From the NCBI GenBank assembly GCA_018712805.1, contig DVGI01000021.1, forward strand, positions 48,721 through 112,720: DNA of 64,000 nt, written 5' to 3'. The stretch is from Candidatus Fimenecus excrementavium. Its GTDB lineage: Bacteria; Bacillota; Clostridia; Oscillospirales; Acutalibacteraceae. Of this stretch, positions 49,710-57,728 are shown piece by piece. Below the pieces are notes generated by a model that was given only the letters and a program-made list of their open reading frames with translations, searched no databases and was not told the DNA's origin. Made by a program: the position numbers and the translations under genes. Position 1 is the first letter of the stretch. Each line of letters opens with the position of its first letter.

Positions 49710-50660
49710 GTGAAGCATATTTTTATTGTGAATCCGACCGCGGGCAAAGGCAAAGCGGCGAAGCGCATCATTCCCGAAGTGGAGGCGTATTTTGCCGCGC
49801 ACCCGCAATACGAATGGGAAGTTTATGTGACAAAAGAGCGTTTAGACGGTATGCGTTATGTCGAGTCGGTCGCGTCAAAGGGCGAGCCGGTGCGGTTTTA
49901 CGCCTGCGGCGGCGACGGCACGCTTTATGAGGTGGTCAACGGCGCTTACAAATATCCGAACGTCGAAGTGGCGAGCATTCCGCTCGGCTCCGGCAACGAT
50001 TTTGCCCGCATTTTGGGCGACCGTGAAAAGTTAATCAATCTGGACGCGCAGGTCAACGGCAAAACCCGCCGGTTTGATTTGATTCAGGCGGGCGACCGCG
50101 TGGCAATCAACCAGTGCTCGATGGGGCTTGACGCCGAAGTCTGCGCAAAACAGGCGGCTTTCAAAAAAATGCCCGGTGTCGGCGGCGAATTTGCCTATAC
50201 GCTCGCGCTGTTTTACTGTTTGTTCCGCCGGGTCAACAGCAGCCGTTTTAAAGTCATTCTCGACGACGAAAAAGTCATTGAGGGGACTATGCTCTTCTCG
50301 TTGTGCGCCAATGCGCGTTGGTACGGCGGCGGCTATAAAGGCGCGCCGAAAGCAGTGCCCGACGACGGTCTTTTGGATTTTATCATTGTCGAAAAAACCT
50401 GCAACACCTTAAAGCTTGCCGGCCTTGTCGGCAAATATAAGCGCGGGGAACACCTTTCTTGGGATTTCACCCACTTTTTGCGCGGCAAAAAAATGCAGAT
50501 TATCAGCCAAAACCCCGCCGCGGTTAACGTGGACGGCGAGTGTGAATATGTGACCGATTTCACGTTCCAGATTTTGGAATCCGCCATTTCCTTCGTCGTG
50601 CCGGAAACGTCGGATTACGACGAGATTGTCGCCGACGGCAAGACTGTTAAATTGTCGTAA
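49710..50660 (+). CDS. diacylglycerol kinase family lipid kinase
   Basis: 316 residues from a GTG at 49710 with GGGGTGG upstream; another GTG at 49701 lies inside that site. DAGK catalytic fold: HIFIVNPTAGKGKA opening, CGGDGTLYEVVNG near 68, IPLGSGNDFARIL near 92 and DGECEYV near 270. DgkB/YegS-type soluble kinases phosphorylate diacylglycerol or related lipids. The exact lipid is unknown. It runs to 50660 and is followed by the transporter promoter. Confidence 0.88.
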   Translation: MKHIFIVNPTAGKGKAAKRIIPEVEAYFAAHPQYEWEVYVTKERLDGMRYVESVASKGEPVRFYACGGDGTLYEVVNGAYKYPNVEVASIPLGSGNDFARILGDREKLINLDAQVNGKTRRFDLIQAGDRVAINQCSMGLDAEVCAKQAAFKKMPGVGGEFAYTLALFYCLFRRVNSSRFKVILDDEKVIEGTMLFSLCANARWYGGGYKGAPKAVPDDGLLDFIIVEKTCNTLKLAGLVGKYKRGEHLSWDFTHFLRGKKMQIISQNPAAVNVDGECEYVTDFTFQILESAISFVVPETSDYDEIVADGKTVKLS

Positions 50661-50690
50661 AATTTTTCGAAACTTTGTGTAAAATGCTGA

Positions 50691-50719
50691 TTGCGATTTT
50701 TCGGCCATCGGCATATAAT
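50691..50719 (+). promoter_or_regulatory. promoter of the transporter operon
   Basis: TTGCGA (50691-50696), 17-bp spacer, TATAAT (50714-50719). Confidence 0.65.
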
Positions 50720-50736
50720 ATTTGTTAATTTAACGG

Positions 50737-50766
50737 AAAGAGTGTCAGAAAATGGACACTCTTTTC
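50737..50766 (+). terminator. terminator-like hairpin in the transporter leader
   Basis: AAAGAGTGTC (50737-50746) pairs with GACACTCTTT (50755-50764), followed by TCTGTTTAT. It sits about 10 nt after the predicted start and 40 bp before the gene, so it may attenuate or protect the mRNA. Confidence 0.55.
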
Positions 50767-50806
50767 TGTTTATGTTCATCGGCTGGCCGAAGAAACGAGG
50801 GAAAGC

Positions 50807-52264
50807 ATGAAAAAATACATGAAAAAGTCTGAGGTGTGGACCTACGGCATCGGTCTTTTCGGCATTGCGCTGTTGACAGGCTGGATGCCGGATTATACAT
50901 ACACCTTCTTCAACGATTTTGCGTTTAAAGGGACCGATATTGACCCCGAAAGCATCACGAGAATTTTGGCGTATGTTTTCGGCGTTGCGGGCTTTGTGGG
51001 CGCCGCGTGTGAGCTGATTATCGGCTTTTTGGTGGACCGTACCCGCACCAAATGGGGCAAGATTCGCCCGTGGTTCGGCTTCGGCGTTATCCCGCTGGCG
51101 CTTGTTTCCATGTTTGTGTTTATCGCCCCGAAAACCAACAGCTACACCGCGGCTGTGGTTTGGATGTTTGTGATTTACGCGCTTTACACGGCGTTTTCCT
51201 GCGCGGTGGAAAGTCCGTCCAACTGCTTCGGTGCCTGCTGCACACCGAACCCCACCGAGCGCAGCGACGCGATTTCGATTGCGAGCATTTTCCGTTCTGT
51301 CGGGCAGTCCGGCGGCATGGTTGTTTTGCCGGTTGTCGGCGCGATTATGAAATTGGCGCTCGGCGAACAGCAGTATAAAACAGCAGAAGGTCAAGGGCTT
51401 GACTTGATGTTCTCTACGGCGGTTTGTGTGCTCGGTTGTGTGTTGTTCATTATGATTTTCTTTGTCAACAACCGTGAGCGCGTACCTTACACGGAAGAGA
51501 AAGTCAGCTTGAAAGAAAGTCTGAAATTCGTTTTCACCAACAAAAACCTGTTGATGGTTTCCCTTACCAAATTTACCGGTTTCGGCCGCGGCGTTTACAG
51601 CACGGTAAGCCTTTACATTGCTGTGTATCTGCTCGGCTCCAAAGATTTGAAAATCGGCCTTCTCTTGCCGATGGGCGTCGGTACCGCCGTTGGTATGCTG
51701 GTTGTTAAAAAACTTCTGAAAATGTGGGACACCCGCAAAGTTTACATTGTCTGCTGCCTTTACGGCGCGGCAATTCTCGGCGTGCTGTACATCGTTTCCA
51801 AAATTATCGGCTTCAATCCGTCCACGCTGATGATTCCGTTCTTGATTATCAACTTCTTCGTAGGTCTTCAGCACGGCAACACAAACCTCACGCCCAACGT
51901 TATGATTGCGGACTGCGTCGACGAAATCGAGTGGAAAACCGGCAAACGCCAGGAAGGCCTTTGCTATGCCGGCTACGGCTTCTTCTCAAAAGTGGCTGCG
52001 GCGCTTACCAAATCGTTCGGCCCTGCGCTGGTGGTCTGGTCCGGCTATAAAGTCTCCACCAACATCAACGTCGCTTACGCAACACAGACGGACGATACGC
52101 TCAACAAGCTTTTGATGATTTACACCTTGATTCCCGCCATTTTCGTCATCGGGCAGATGCTTCCGATTTTGTTCTATGACCTTACCGGCAAGAAGAAAGA
52201 TATGATTACCAAAGAATTGCAGGAACGCCGTGCGGCGGAACTGAGCGACGAAAAGGAGGCGTAA
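50807..52264 (+). CDS. GPH-type MFS sugar transporter
   Basis: 485 residues with about twelve membrane helices. The loop GFLVDRTRTKWGKIRPW near 68-85 is the conserved D-x-T-x-x-K-G-K/R-x-R-P/Y motif of the glycoside-pentoside-hexuronide:cation symporter family. Substrates are oligosaccharides or uronides; which one is unknown. RBS AAACGAGGG. The next gene starts 2 bp after its stop and encodes a membrane-anchored protein. Confidence 0.85.
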   Translation: MKKYMKKSEVWTYGIGLFGIALLTGWMPDYTYTFFNDFAFKGTDIDPESITRILAYVFGVAGFVGAACELIIGFLVDRTRTKWGKIRPWFGFGVIPLALVSMFVFIAPKTNSYTAAVVWMFVIYALYTAFSCAVESPSNCFGACCTPNPTERSDAISIASIFRSVGQSGGMVVLPVVGAIMKLALGEQQYKTAEGQGLDLMFSTAVCVLGCVLFIMIFFVNNRERVPYTEEKVSLKESLKFVFTNKNLLMVSLTKFTGFGRGVYSTVSLYIAVYLLGSKDLKIGLLLPMGVGTAVGMLVVKKLLKMWDTRKVYIVCCLYGAAILGVLYIVSKIIGFNPSTLMIPFLIINFFVGLQHGNTNLTPNVMIADCVDEIEWKTGKRQEGLCYAGYGFFSKVAAALTKSFGPALVVWSGYKVSTNINVAYATQTDDTLNKLLMIYTLIPAIFVIGQMLPILFYDLTGKKKDMITKELQERRAAELSDEKEA

Positions 52265-52266
52265 TC

Positions 52267-53070
52267 ATGGCGAAAGAGAAAAACGTGCAGCACGAAAAAC
52301 TGCATACGGTTGACGAAAACGCGACCAAAAAATTTGATTCCCTTTATGCGATTATCGCAATCGTCGGGATTATCCTGTTTTTGTGCATTGCCACAGGCGT
52401 TCATTACAAAAACACCTTTGCCATGCTTTACCCCGAACAGGTCGCCGAGCAATACGGCGCCAATGAAGTTGTCGGCAAAGATGATTTCAACTCCTTAAAA
52501 TATTCGACGCTGATTACCAATCAATATCTCGGCGATTATTTCCGCAATAATTATGTAAAACCCGTAATCGATGCGAATTACGAAGCCAAAGAACGCACTC
52601 CCGAAGAAGAGGGTGATTTGAAAACCCGGATTTCCGAAGTCATGGACGCGTATTACGCACAGATTATTGCGGGCAACACCGACAAAACGCTTGACGGCGT
52701 TTTAAAGCAGTATATGGCGGAATATGCAAAACAGCATGAGGCCATTTTCGGCGAACCCGCGAGCTCCGAAGACGAAGCTGTTGAGTGTTTTGAAGCGAGC
52801 GTCCAGGCTTACAGCGAAGCAAACCGCCTGCAAGCGGAAGATATTTCCACCGAAGTGACAAAGACCTATTCCGGCGACGAGCTTGAAGCTTATAAATCGA
52901 CCATGGACGCGGCGAGAACCGCCCGGCTCGAAAAATTCGGGATTGCGCTTTCCGACATTTCCGGTGTGTGCGAAGTGACTTATCGCTACACGGTGGACGG
53001 TCAAAATTTTGAACAGCCCTACACCTTGGTGCAGGTCGGCTCCCAGTGGTATATTGACATTGCCGCTTAA
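52267..53070 (+). CDS. membrane-anchored unknown protein linked to the transporter
   Basis: 267 residues, unrecognised. A cytoplasmic N-tail (1-24), one membrane helix (about 25-45, SLYAIIAIVGIILFLCIA) and an acidic extracellular part rich in helices (about 60-230) ending in a small beta region (VTYRYTVDGQNFEQPYTLVQVGSQWYIDI). It has no lipoprotein box. It starts 2 bp after the GPH transporter stop with a strong site AAAAGGAGG, so the two are one operon and may work together. Confidence 0.65.
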   Translation: MAKEKNVQHEKLHTVDENATKKFDSLYAIIAIVGIILFLCIATGVHYKNTFAMLYPEQVAEQYGANEVVGKDDFNSLKYSTLITNQYLGDYFRNNYVKPVIDANYEAKERTPEEEGDLKTRISEVMDAYYAQIIAGNTDKTLDGVLKQYMAEYAKQHEAIFGEPASSEDEAVECFEASVQAYSEANRLQAEDISTEVTKTYSGDELEAYKSTMDAARTARLEKFGIALSDISGVCEVTYRYTVDGQNFEQPYTLVQVGSQWYIDIAA

Positions 53071-53079
53071 ATATTACAA

Positions 53080-53120
53080 AAAGACGCAGACAGATAGAAA
53101 CCGGTTTGCGTCTTTCTTTA
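53080..53120 (+). terminator. terminator after the transporter operon
   Basis: AAAGACGCA (53080-53088) pairs with TGCGTCTTT (53107-53115), followed by CTTTATG. Confidence 0.75.
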
Positions 53121-53148
53121 TGAACGCAGAAAAAAAGGAGCCGAAAAA

Positions 53149-54024
53149 ATGAAATTTAAAAATGTAGTCACCTGTGACCTTCGCAAATATAATTCGGTGG
53201 AGGCGGCAAGTGAGATTGAATCCGTCACCAACGCGGCGTTGGTTATTTTGCCGCAGGAGGCCGACGACACAACCCGCGCGGCGTTTGCGAAAATCGAAAT
53301 GCACAATGTTGCCGCAACCATTTATGCCGACAGCAACGCGAAAATCAGCACATTCAACGGTGAGCTTACATTGGACGACGCCTGCCTGCCGGACGGCGAG
53401 ACGGTTATTTATTCTGTAAACGGCGATGTCACCGTTTTGCCGCTGTCCGAAGGAAAACACGTCTGCCTTTTGGTAAACGGCATTTTGCGCAACGACAAAA
53501 GCAACGGCGGCAAAGTCGAAGTTTTGTCGTTAAACGGTGAAATGAAGCTGTTTGATTTTCAAGATACCAAAATTTTAGCGCCGCAGGCGGTTTTGCCCGC
53601 GTCCTGTTTTTCGGGCGACGGCAAAAACCGTTATTATGCCAAAACCGTTGCGGTCATCGAGCCGGTCGAAAAAGATGCCCACGGCGAAGTTTGCGCGCAA
53701 CTGATTATTGCCGACGAAAGCGTGCGCGCAAGCCGGATTCAGTTAGAGGGCAAACAGGTGCTGTTTGCAGATACACGTGAAAATCAAATTTTGCTGCGCA
53801 GCGCTCTTTCGTCGTTCACCGTCAGCAAAAGCCTTTTAGAAAGCGTCGAGGGAAAACTGGTTTTATGTGACATAACACAAGTAAAAATCAGCAAAGACGT
53901 TACGCCGGCGCTTTTGCGGGAAAAGGTTTTGGCATTTTCCAACATTGTTTCGCTTAAGGCGACCAAAAAGACATTTGACGAAGTGCAGCTGCTCGCGCAC
54001 GATGTTACGAAAATTCAAAAATGA
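53149..54024 (+). CDS. unknown beta-rich protein upstream of an ECF sigma factor
   Basis: 291 residues, no membrane helix or signal, so probably cytoplasmic. The middle repeats short strands around Asn-Gly: FNGELTL, VNGDVTVL, VNGILR and LNGEMKLF (about residues 68-135), suggesting a beta-helix or stacked strands. The rest is mixed alpha/beta. No named family. It overlaps the ECF sigma gene as ATGA, so it may be a sensor or anti-sigma partner. Confidence 0.65.
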   Translation: MKFKNVVTCDLRKYNSVEAASEIESVTNAALVILPQEADDTTRAAFAKIEMHNVAATIYADSNAKISTFNGELTLDDACLPDGETVIYSVNGDVTVLPLSEGKHVCLLVNGILRNDKSNGGKVEVLSLNGEMKLFDFQDTKILAPQAVLPASCFSGDGKNRYYAKTVAVIEPVEKDAHGEVCAQLIIADESVRASRIQLEGKQVLFADTRENQILLRSALSSFTVSKSLLESVEGKLVLCDITQVKISKDVTPALLREKVLAFSNIVSLKATKKTFDEVQLLAHDVTKIQK

Positions 54025-54512
54025 TTACACAACAAGAAAAGAACACAACGTTTGAAAGTGTGTATGACGCGCTGGTAAGCGACATCTACGCCTATTTCAA
54101 CATCTGTTTCGGCACAGAAGCTGCCGAAGATTTGACCCAGGAAATCTTTCTGCGGGTGTGGAAAGCGATAGATTTAGGAAAACCGCCGGACAACTGGCGC
54201 GCGTGGGCGTTTCGCTGCGCCGTTAACTTGAAAAACGATTATTTGCGCCGCGCCTATTCAGACCGCGGCGCGCAAGAGCATTTTATAAAGAATGCTGAGC
54301 CGTCCGCGGCGGACGATATGCAAAGCCTTTCTGTGCGGCTGGCGTTTGACGCGCTCGACCGAGATACAAGAGAATTACTCACTTTAAAAAATTTCGGCTT
54401 CAAAAGCGAAGAAATCGGCGCGCTGTTAGGTGTCAGCGCGTCGGCGGTTCGAACAAGGCTTCAAAAAGCCAAACGGGTCTTTGCGGAAAAACTGGAAACG
54501 GAGGTGCTTTGA
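54021..54512 (+). CDS. ECF-type RNA polymerase sigma factor
   Basis: 163 residues. Region 2 with YDALVSDIYAYFNICFGTEAAEDLTQEIFLRVWKA and region 4 with TRELLTLKNFGFKSEEIGALLGVSASAVRTRLQKAKR, joined by a short linker, identify an extracytoplasmic-function sigma factor. The target promoters are unknown. It starts inside the last codon of the 291-residue gene and is followed 2 bp later by a 65-residue basic protein. No standard anti-sigma gene is adjacent. Confidence 0.88.
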   Translation: MITQQEKNTTFESVYDALVSDIYAYFNICFGTEAAEDLTQEIFLRVWKAIDLGKPPDNWRAWAFRCAVNLKNDYLRRAYSDRGAQEHFIKNAEPSAADDMQSLSVRLAFDALDRDTRELLTLKNFGFKSEEIGALLGVSASAVRTRLQKAKRVFAEKLETEVL

Positions 54513-54514
54513 AA

Positions 54515-54712
54515 ATGGATTCGATTGAAAATTTGTTGCGGCAGGTGGTTGATACCTTCCGCCCGGGAAAAGCGCTCCGTGAACGGCTGAAAGCTAAAAT
54601 CCGCCCCACTCCGGCGGTCACCGTGGCGTTTATCAGCGAAAACAGCCAAAAGATTTTAGACGCTGTGTTTCGCCGCAATCAAAAGCTCTTTAAAAAAGTG
54701 CACAAAAAATAA
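54515..54712 (+). CDS. small basic unknown protein after the ECF sigma gene
   Basis: 65 residues from the ATG at 54515 (GGAGGTG 8 bases upstream). Helical and basic: MDSIENLLRQVVDTFRPGKALRERLKAKIRP...NQKLFKKVHKK. No membrane segment. Lying directly behind the sigma gene it could be a small anti-sigma or an accessory factor, but this is only a guess from position. Confidence 0.6.
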   Translation: MDSIENLLRQVVDTFRPGKALRERLKAKIRPTPAVTVAFISENSQKILDAVFRRNQKLFKKVHKK

Positions 54713-54718
54713 CGATTT

Positions 54719-54752
54719 CCCGACAGAAGATTTTTTCGGCTGTCGGGATTTT
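54719..54752 (+). terminator. terminator after the ECF sigma operon
   Basis: CCCGACAG (54719-54726) pairs with CTGTCGGG (54740-54747), followed by ATTTTAT. Confidence 0.8.
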
Positions 54753-54755
54753 ATA

Positions 54756-54787
54756 TTGACAGAAATTGCACATCGCGGTAATATAAT
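54756..54787 (+). promoter_or_regulatory. feoA-feoB promoter
   Basis: TTGACA (54756-54761) and TAATAT (54779-54784) with a 17-bp spacer, overlapped by TATAAT at 54782-54787. Confidence 0.7.
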
Positions 54788-54837
54788 ATTTTAAAAAGTT
54801 AGATATAAGCAATATTTGAAAGGACAAAGACACAAGT

Positions 54838-55071
54838 ATGATGATTCCGCTCAATAAACTGAAAGTCGGTCAGAAAAGCAAGGTTGTTTCGTTAGAGTGC
54901 TCGGGCGCTGTTCGCCGGCATATCATTGATATGGGGATTACGCCCGGCGCGGTTGTGATTATGCGCAAGGCGGCGCCGATGGGTGATCCGCTTGAAATCA
55001 ACGTCAGAGGGTATGAACTGAGCCTTCGAAAATCCGAAGCGCAAGGCATTACCGTGGAAACGGAGGAATAA
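54838..55071 (+). CDS. feoA: ferrous iron transport protein A
   Basis: 77 residues. FeoA has an SH3-like fold; IPLNKLKVGQKSKVVSL near the start, HIIDMGITPGAVVIMRKAAPMGDPLEI (the conserved core) and GYELSLRKSEAQGI near the end are typical. It regulates FeoB. RBS GAAAGGAC is at a long distance from the ATG at 54838 (next Met is 54841). It is 2 bp before feoB. Confidence 0.9.
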   Translation: MMIPLNKLKVGQKSKVVSLECSGAVRRHIIDMGITPGAVVIMRKAAPMGDPLEINVRGYELSLRKSEAQGITVETEE

Positions 55072-55073
55072 GC

Positions 55074-57125
55074 ATGGGCTATCGCTATGCGCTTGCGGGC
55101 AACCCGAACTGCGGGAAAACCACGCTGTTTAATGCGGTGACGGGCTCCAACCAATATGTCGGCAACTGGCCGGGCGTTACGGTGGAAAAAAAGGAAGGCA
55201 AAATCACCCATGACAATATGGACGCTTCCATTGTCGACCTGCCGGGGATTTATTCGCTTTCGCCTTATTCCATGGAGGAAATTGTCACCCGAAATTATAT
55301 CATCGACGAAAAACCGGATTTGATTATCAATATCGTGGACGCAACCAACCTCGAACGCAATCTGTATTTGAGTTTACAGCTTGCGGAACTCGGGATTCCG
55401 ATGGTGATTGCGCTTAACATGATTGATATGGTCGAAAAAAACGGGGACAGTATTGACGTGGATATGCTGTCGGTGCTTTTGGGCATTCGCGTCGTGCCGA
55501 TTTCCGCGGCGAAAGGGACAGGGATTCACAAGCTTTTGCACGCGGCAAACCACGAAGCGGTCCACGGCAGCGACACTGCCGGCCGCCATATGGACAAACA
55601 CAACAATATGTGCGCCCCGCCTGACATTTACACAGGCCTTGTGCGCAAGGCGGTTTTGCGGATTGAAGAGTTGATTGCCGACGACTGTAAGAAAAAGGGC
55701 TTACCGCTTCGTTGGTCGGCGGTCAAGCTGATTGAGGGTGACGAGCCGACGCTTGAAACGCTCGCGTTGGACGACACAAAACTTAGCTGTATTGAATCGA
55801 TTGTGTCGGAACTCGAAACCAAAAACATTGACCGCGAAATGGTCATTGCGGACCAGAAATATAAATACATATGCGCTATAACCGACAAATGCGTCAAACG
55901 CGCACATGAAGCGGGGCACTTGACCCTTTCCGATAAAATTGACCGCGTGGTCACCAATAAATATCTTGCTATCCCGTTGTTTTTCGGCTTGATGCTGTTG
56001 ATTTTCTATATCACGTTCGGCGCGCTCGGCGCGAACCTTACCGACCTTGTCGACAAGCTGATTAACGAGATTTTTGCTTCGTGGGTACGCGGGGGGCTTG
56101 TGTCTTTGGGCGCGTCCGACTGGGCGGTCGGGCTTGTCTGCGACGGTATTATCGGCGGCGTGGGCGCGGTCCTTTCGTTCTTCCCTCAGATTTTGCTGTT
56201 GTTCTTGTTCCTCTCGATTTTGGAGGACAGCGGTTATATGTCGCGCGCGGCGTTTATTATGGACCGTGCGCTCCACTCCATCGGTCTTTCGGGAAAATCC
56301 TTTGTGCCGATGATTATGGGCTTCGGCTGTTCGGTGCCGGCGATTATGGCGACGCGCACGTTGGAAAACGAAAAAGACCGGCGGATTACGATGATGCTGA
56401 TTCCGTTTATGTCGTGCAGCGCGAAAATGCCGGTCTATTCTATGTTCATTTTGGCGTTTTTCCCGTCAAACCGCGGCCTTGTGGTCGGAAGCCTTTATTT
56501 GCTCGGGATGCTCGTGGCGATTCTCTCGGCGTTTATTTTGCAGAAAACCGTGTTAAAAGGCGGTCACGCCCCGTTTGTCATGGAACTGCCGCCGTATCGC
56601 CTGCCCACGGCAAAAACGCTCGGCTTGCATTTGTATGACCGCATTAAAGACTTTATGACCAAAGCGGGCACGGTGCTTTTGGGTGCGAGCGTTGTGATTT
56701 GGTTCTGCCAGTATTTCAACTTTTCCCTGCAGCACGTGGAAAATTCCGAAGAGAGCATTTTGGGTGTGATTGGTTCGTTCGTCGCGCCGATTTTTGCGCC
56801 GCTCGGCTTCGGTGACTGGAAATCTTCAGTTTCTATGATTTCCGGGCTTATCGCCAGAGAATCCATTGTCAGCACGATGGGCATTTTGCACGGCGCGGGC
56901 GATTCGGGCGCGATTTCCGATATTATCGCTTCGGTTTATACCCCTGCCGCCGCTTATTCGTTTATGACGTTCTGCCTTCTGTTCATTCCCTGCATGGCGG
57001 CTGTTGCCACTTTGCGGCGCGAAATGAATTCCAGAAAATGGACCGCGATTGCGCTCGGCTTCCAGGCGGTCACGGCGTGGGTGATTACCTTTATCGTTTA
57101 CAATATTTGTAAGGTCGTAATGTAA
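55074..57125 (+). CDS. feoB: ferrous iron transport protein B
   Basis: 683 residues. The N-terminal G domain has AGNPNCGKTTLFN (G1), DLPGIYSLSPYS (G3) and ALNMIDM (G4); a GDI helical domain follows (about 165-275) and then the membrane part with Gate regions, including ILEDSGYMSRAAF and GFGCSVPAI. It imports Fe2+ driven by GTP. Starts 2 bp after feoA; a Cys-rich partner follows 11 bp later. Confidence 0.96.
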   Translation: MGYRYALAGNPNCGKTTLFNAVTGSNQYVGNWPGVTVEKKEGKITHDNMDASIVDLPGIYSLSPYSMEEIVTRNYIIDEKPDLIINIVDATNLERNLYLSLQLAELGIPMVIALNMIDMVEKNGDSIDVDMLSVLLGIRVVPISAAKGTGIHKLLHAANHEAVHGSDTAGRHMDKHNNMCAPPDIYTGLVRKAVLRIEELIADDCKKKGLPLRWSAVKLIEGDEPTLETLALDDTKLSCIESIVSELETKNIDREMVIADQKYKYICAITDKCVKRAHEAGHLTLSDKIDRVVTNKYLAIPLFFGLMLLIFYITFGALGANLTDLVDKLINEIFASWVRGGLVSLGASDWAVGLVCDGIIGGVGAVLSFFPQILLLFLFLSILEDSGYMSRAAFIMDRALHSIGLSGKSFVPMIMGFGCSVPAIMATRTLENEKDRRITMMLIPFMSCSAKMPVYSMFILAFFPSNRGLVVGSLYLLGMLVAILSAFILQKTVLKGGHAPFVMELPPYRLPTAKTLGLHLYDRIKDFMTKAGTVLLGASVVIWFCQYFNFSLQHVENSEESILGVIGSFVAPIFAPLGFGDWKSSVSMISGLIARESIVSTMGILHGAGDSGAISDIIASVYTPAAAYSFMTFCLLFIPCMAAVATLRREMNSRKWTAIALGFQAVTAWVITFIVYNICKVVM

Positions 57126-57136
57126 GGAGAAAAACG

Positions 57137-57325
57137 ATGTCTCCTATTGATATTGTCATTCTTGTTTTGGCTGTCTTGGCGGTCGGAACACTGATTTATA
57201 AAAAAGCGCGCGTGTGGAAACACGGCGGCGGTTGTAACGGTTGTGACGGCTGTCAGGGCTGTAATAAGCACGGCGCGGATTGCGCAAATTGCGCTTACAG
57301 GGAAACGAATCGAGATGGAAAATAA
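57137..57325 (+). CDS. FeoB-associated Cys-rich membrane protein
   Basis: 62 residues. One N-terminal membrane helix (DIVILVLAVLAVGTLIY) and a Cys-rich tail CNGCDGCQGCNKHGADCANC. This is the FeoB-associated small protein found beside feoB in Clostridia, possibly a metal-binding accessory. It overlaps the DtxR-type regulator gene by 11 bases. Confidence 0.85.
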   Translation: MSPIDIVILVLAVLAVGTLIYKKARVWKHGGGCNGCDGCQGCNKHGADCANCAYRETNRDGK

Positions 57326-57728
57326 AAAACACAACATCACCGCTTCGGCGGAAGATTATTTGGAAACGGTATTTATATTGTCCGTGGAAAATCCTGAAAA
57401 CCCCGTCCGCGTGACCGATATTGCGCGGTCGCTCGGCGTGTCGAAACCCAGTGTGACGCATGCGGTTGCGCAGCTTCGGGAAAAAGGACTGCTGCGGCAC
57501 GAAGCCTACGGCGGCATCTTTCTGACGCCCGCCGGCGAGTCGCACGCCGCCAATGTCCTGCGGCGGCACAAAATGATTCGCCGCTTTTTACTGGACGCGC
57601 TCGGCGTCAGCGAAGCGCATGCGGAAGCGGACGCCTGCCGTATGGAACACATACTCAGCGCAGAAACCATGGAAAAAATGTATGAATATTTAGAAAAACA
57701 AAGTGTCGAGGGGGTGCGTGAGCCGTGA
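57315..57728 (+). CDS. DtxR/MntR-family metal-dependent transcriptional regulator
   Basis: 137 residues from the ATG at 57315. The N-terminal winged helix (AEDYLETVFILSVENPENPVRVTDIARSLGVSKPSVTHAVAQLREKGLL) and the metal dimerisation part with RRHKMIRRFLLDALGVSEAHAEADACRMEH match DtxR/IdeR/MntR proteins without an SH3-like domain. It probably senses Fe2+ or Mn2+ and controls feo genes. It overlaps feoB-associated gene upstream and the next flavoprotein gene (GTGA) downstream. Confidence 0.9.
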   Translation: MENKKHNITASAEDYLETVFILSVENPENPVRVTDIARSLGVSKPSVTHAVAQLREKGLLRHEAYGGIFLTPAGESHAANVLRRHKMIRRFLLDALGVSEAHAEADACRMEHILSAETMEKMYEYLEKQSVEGVREP

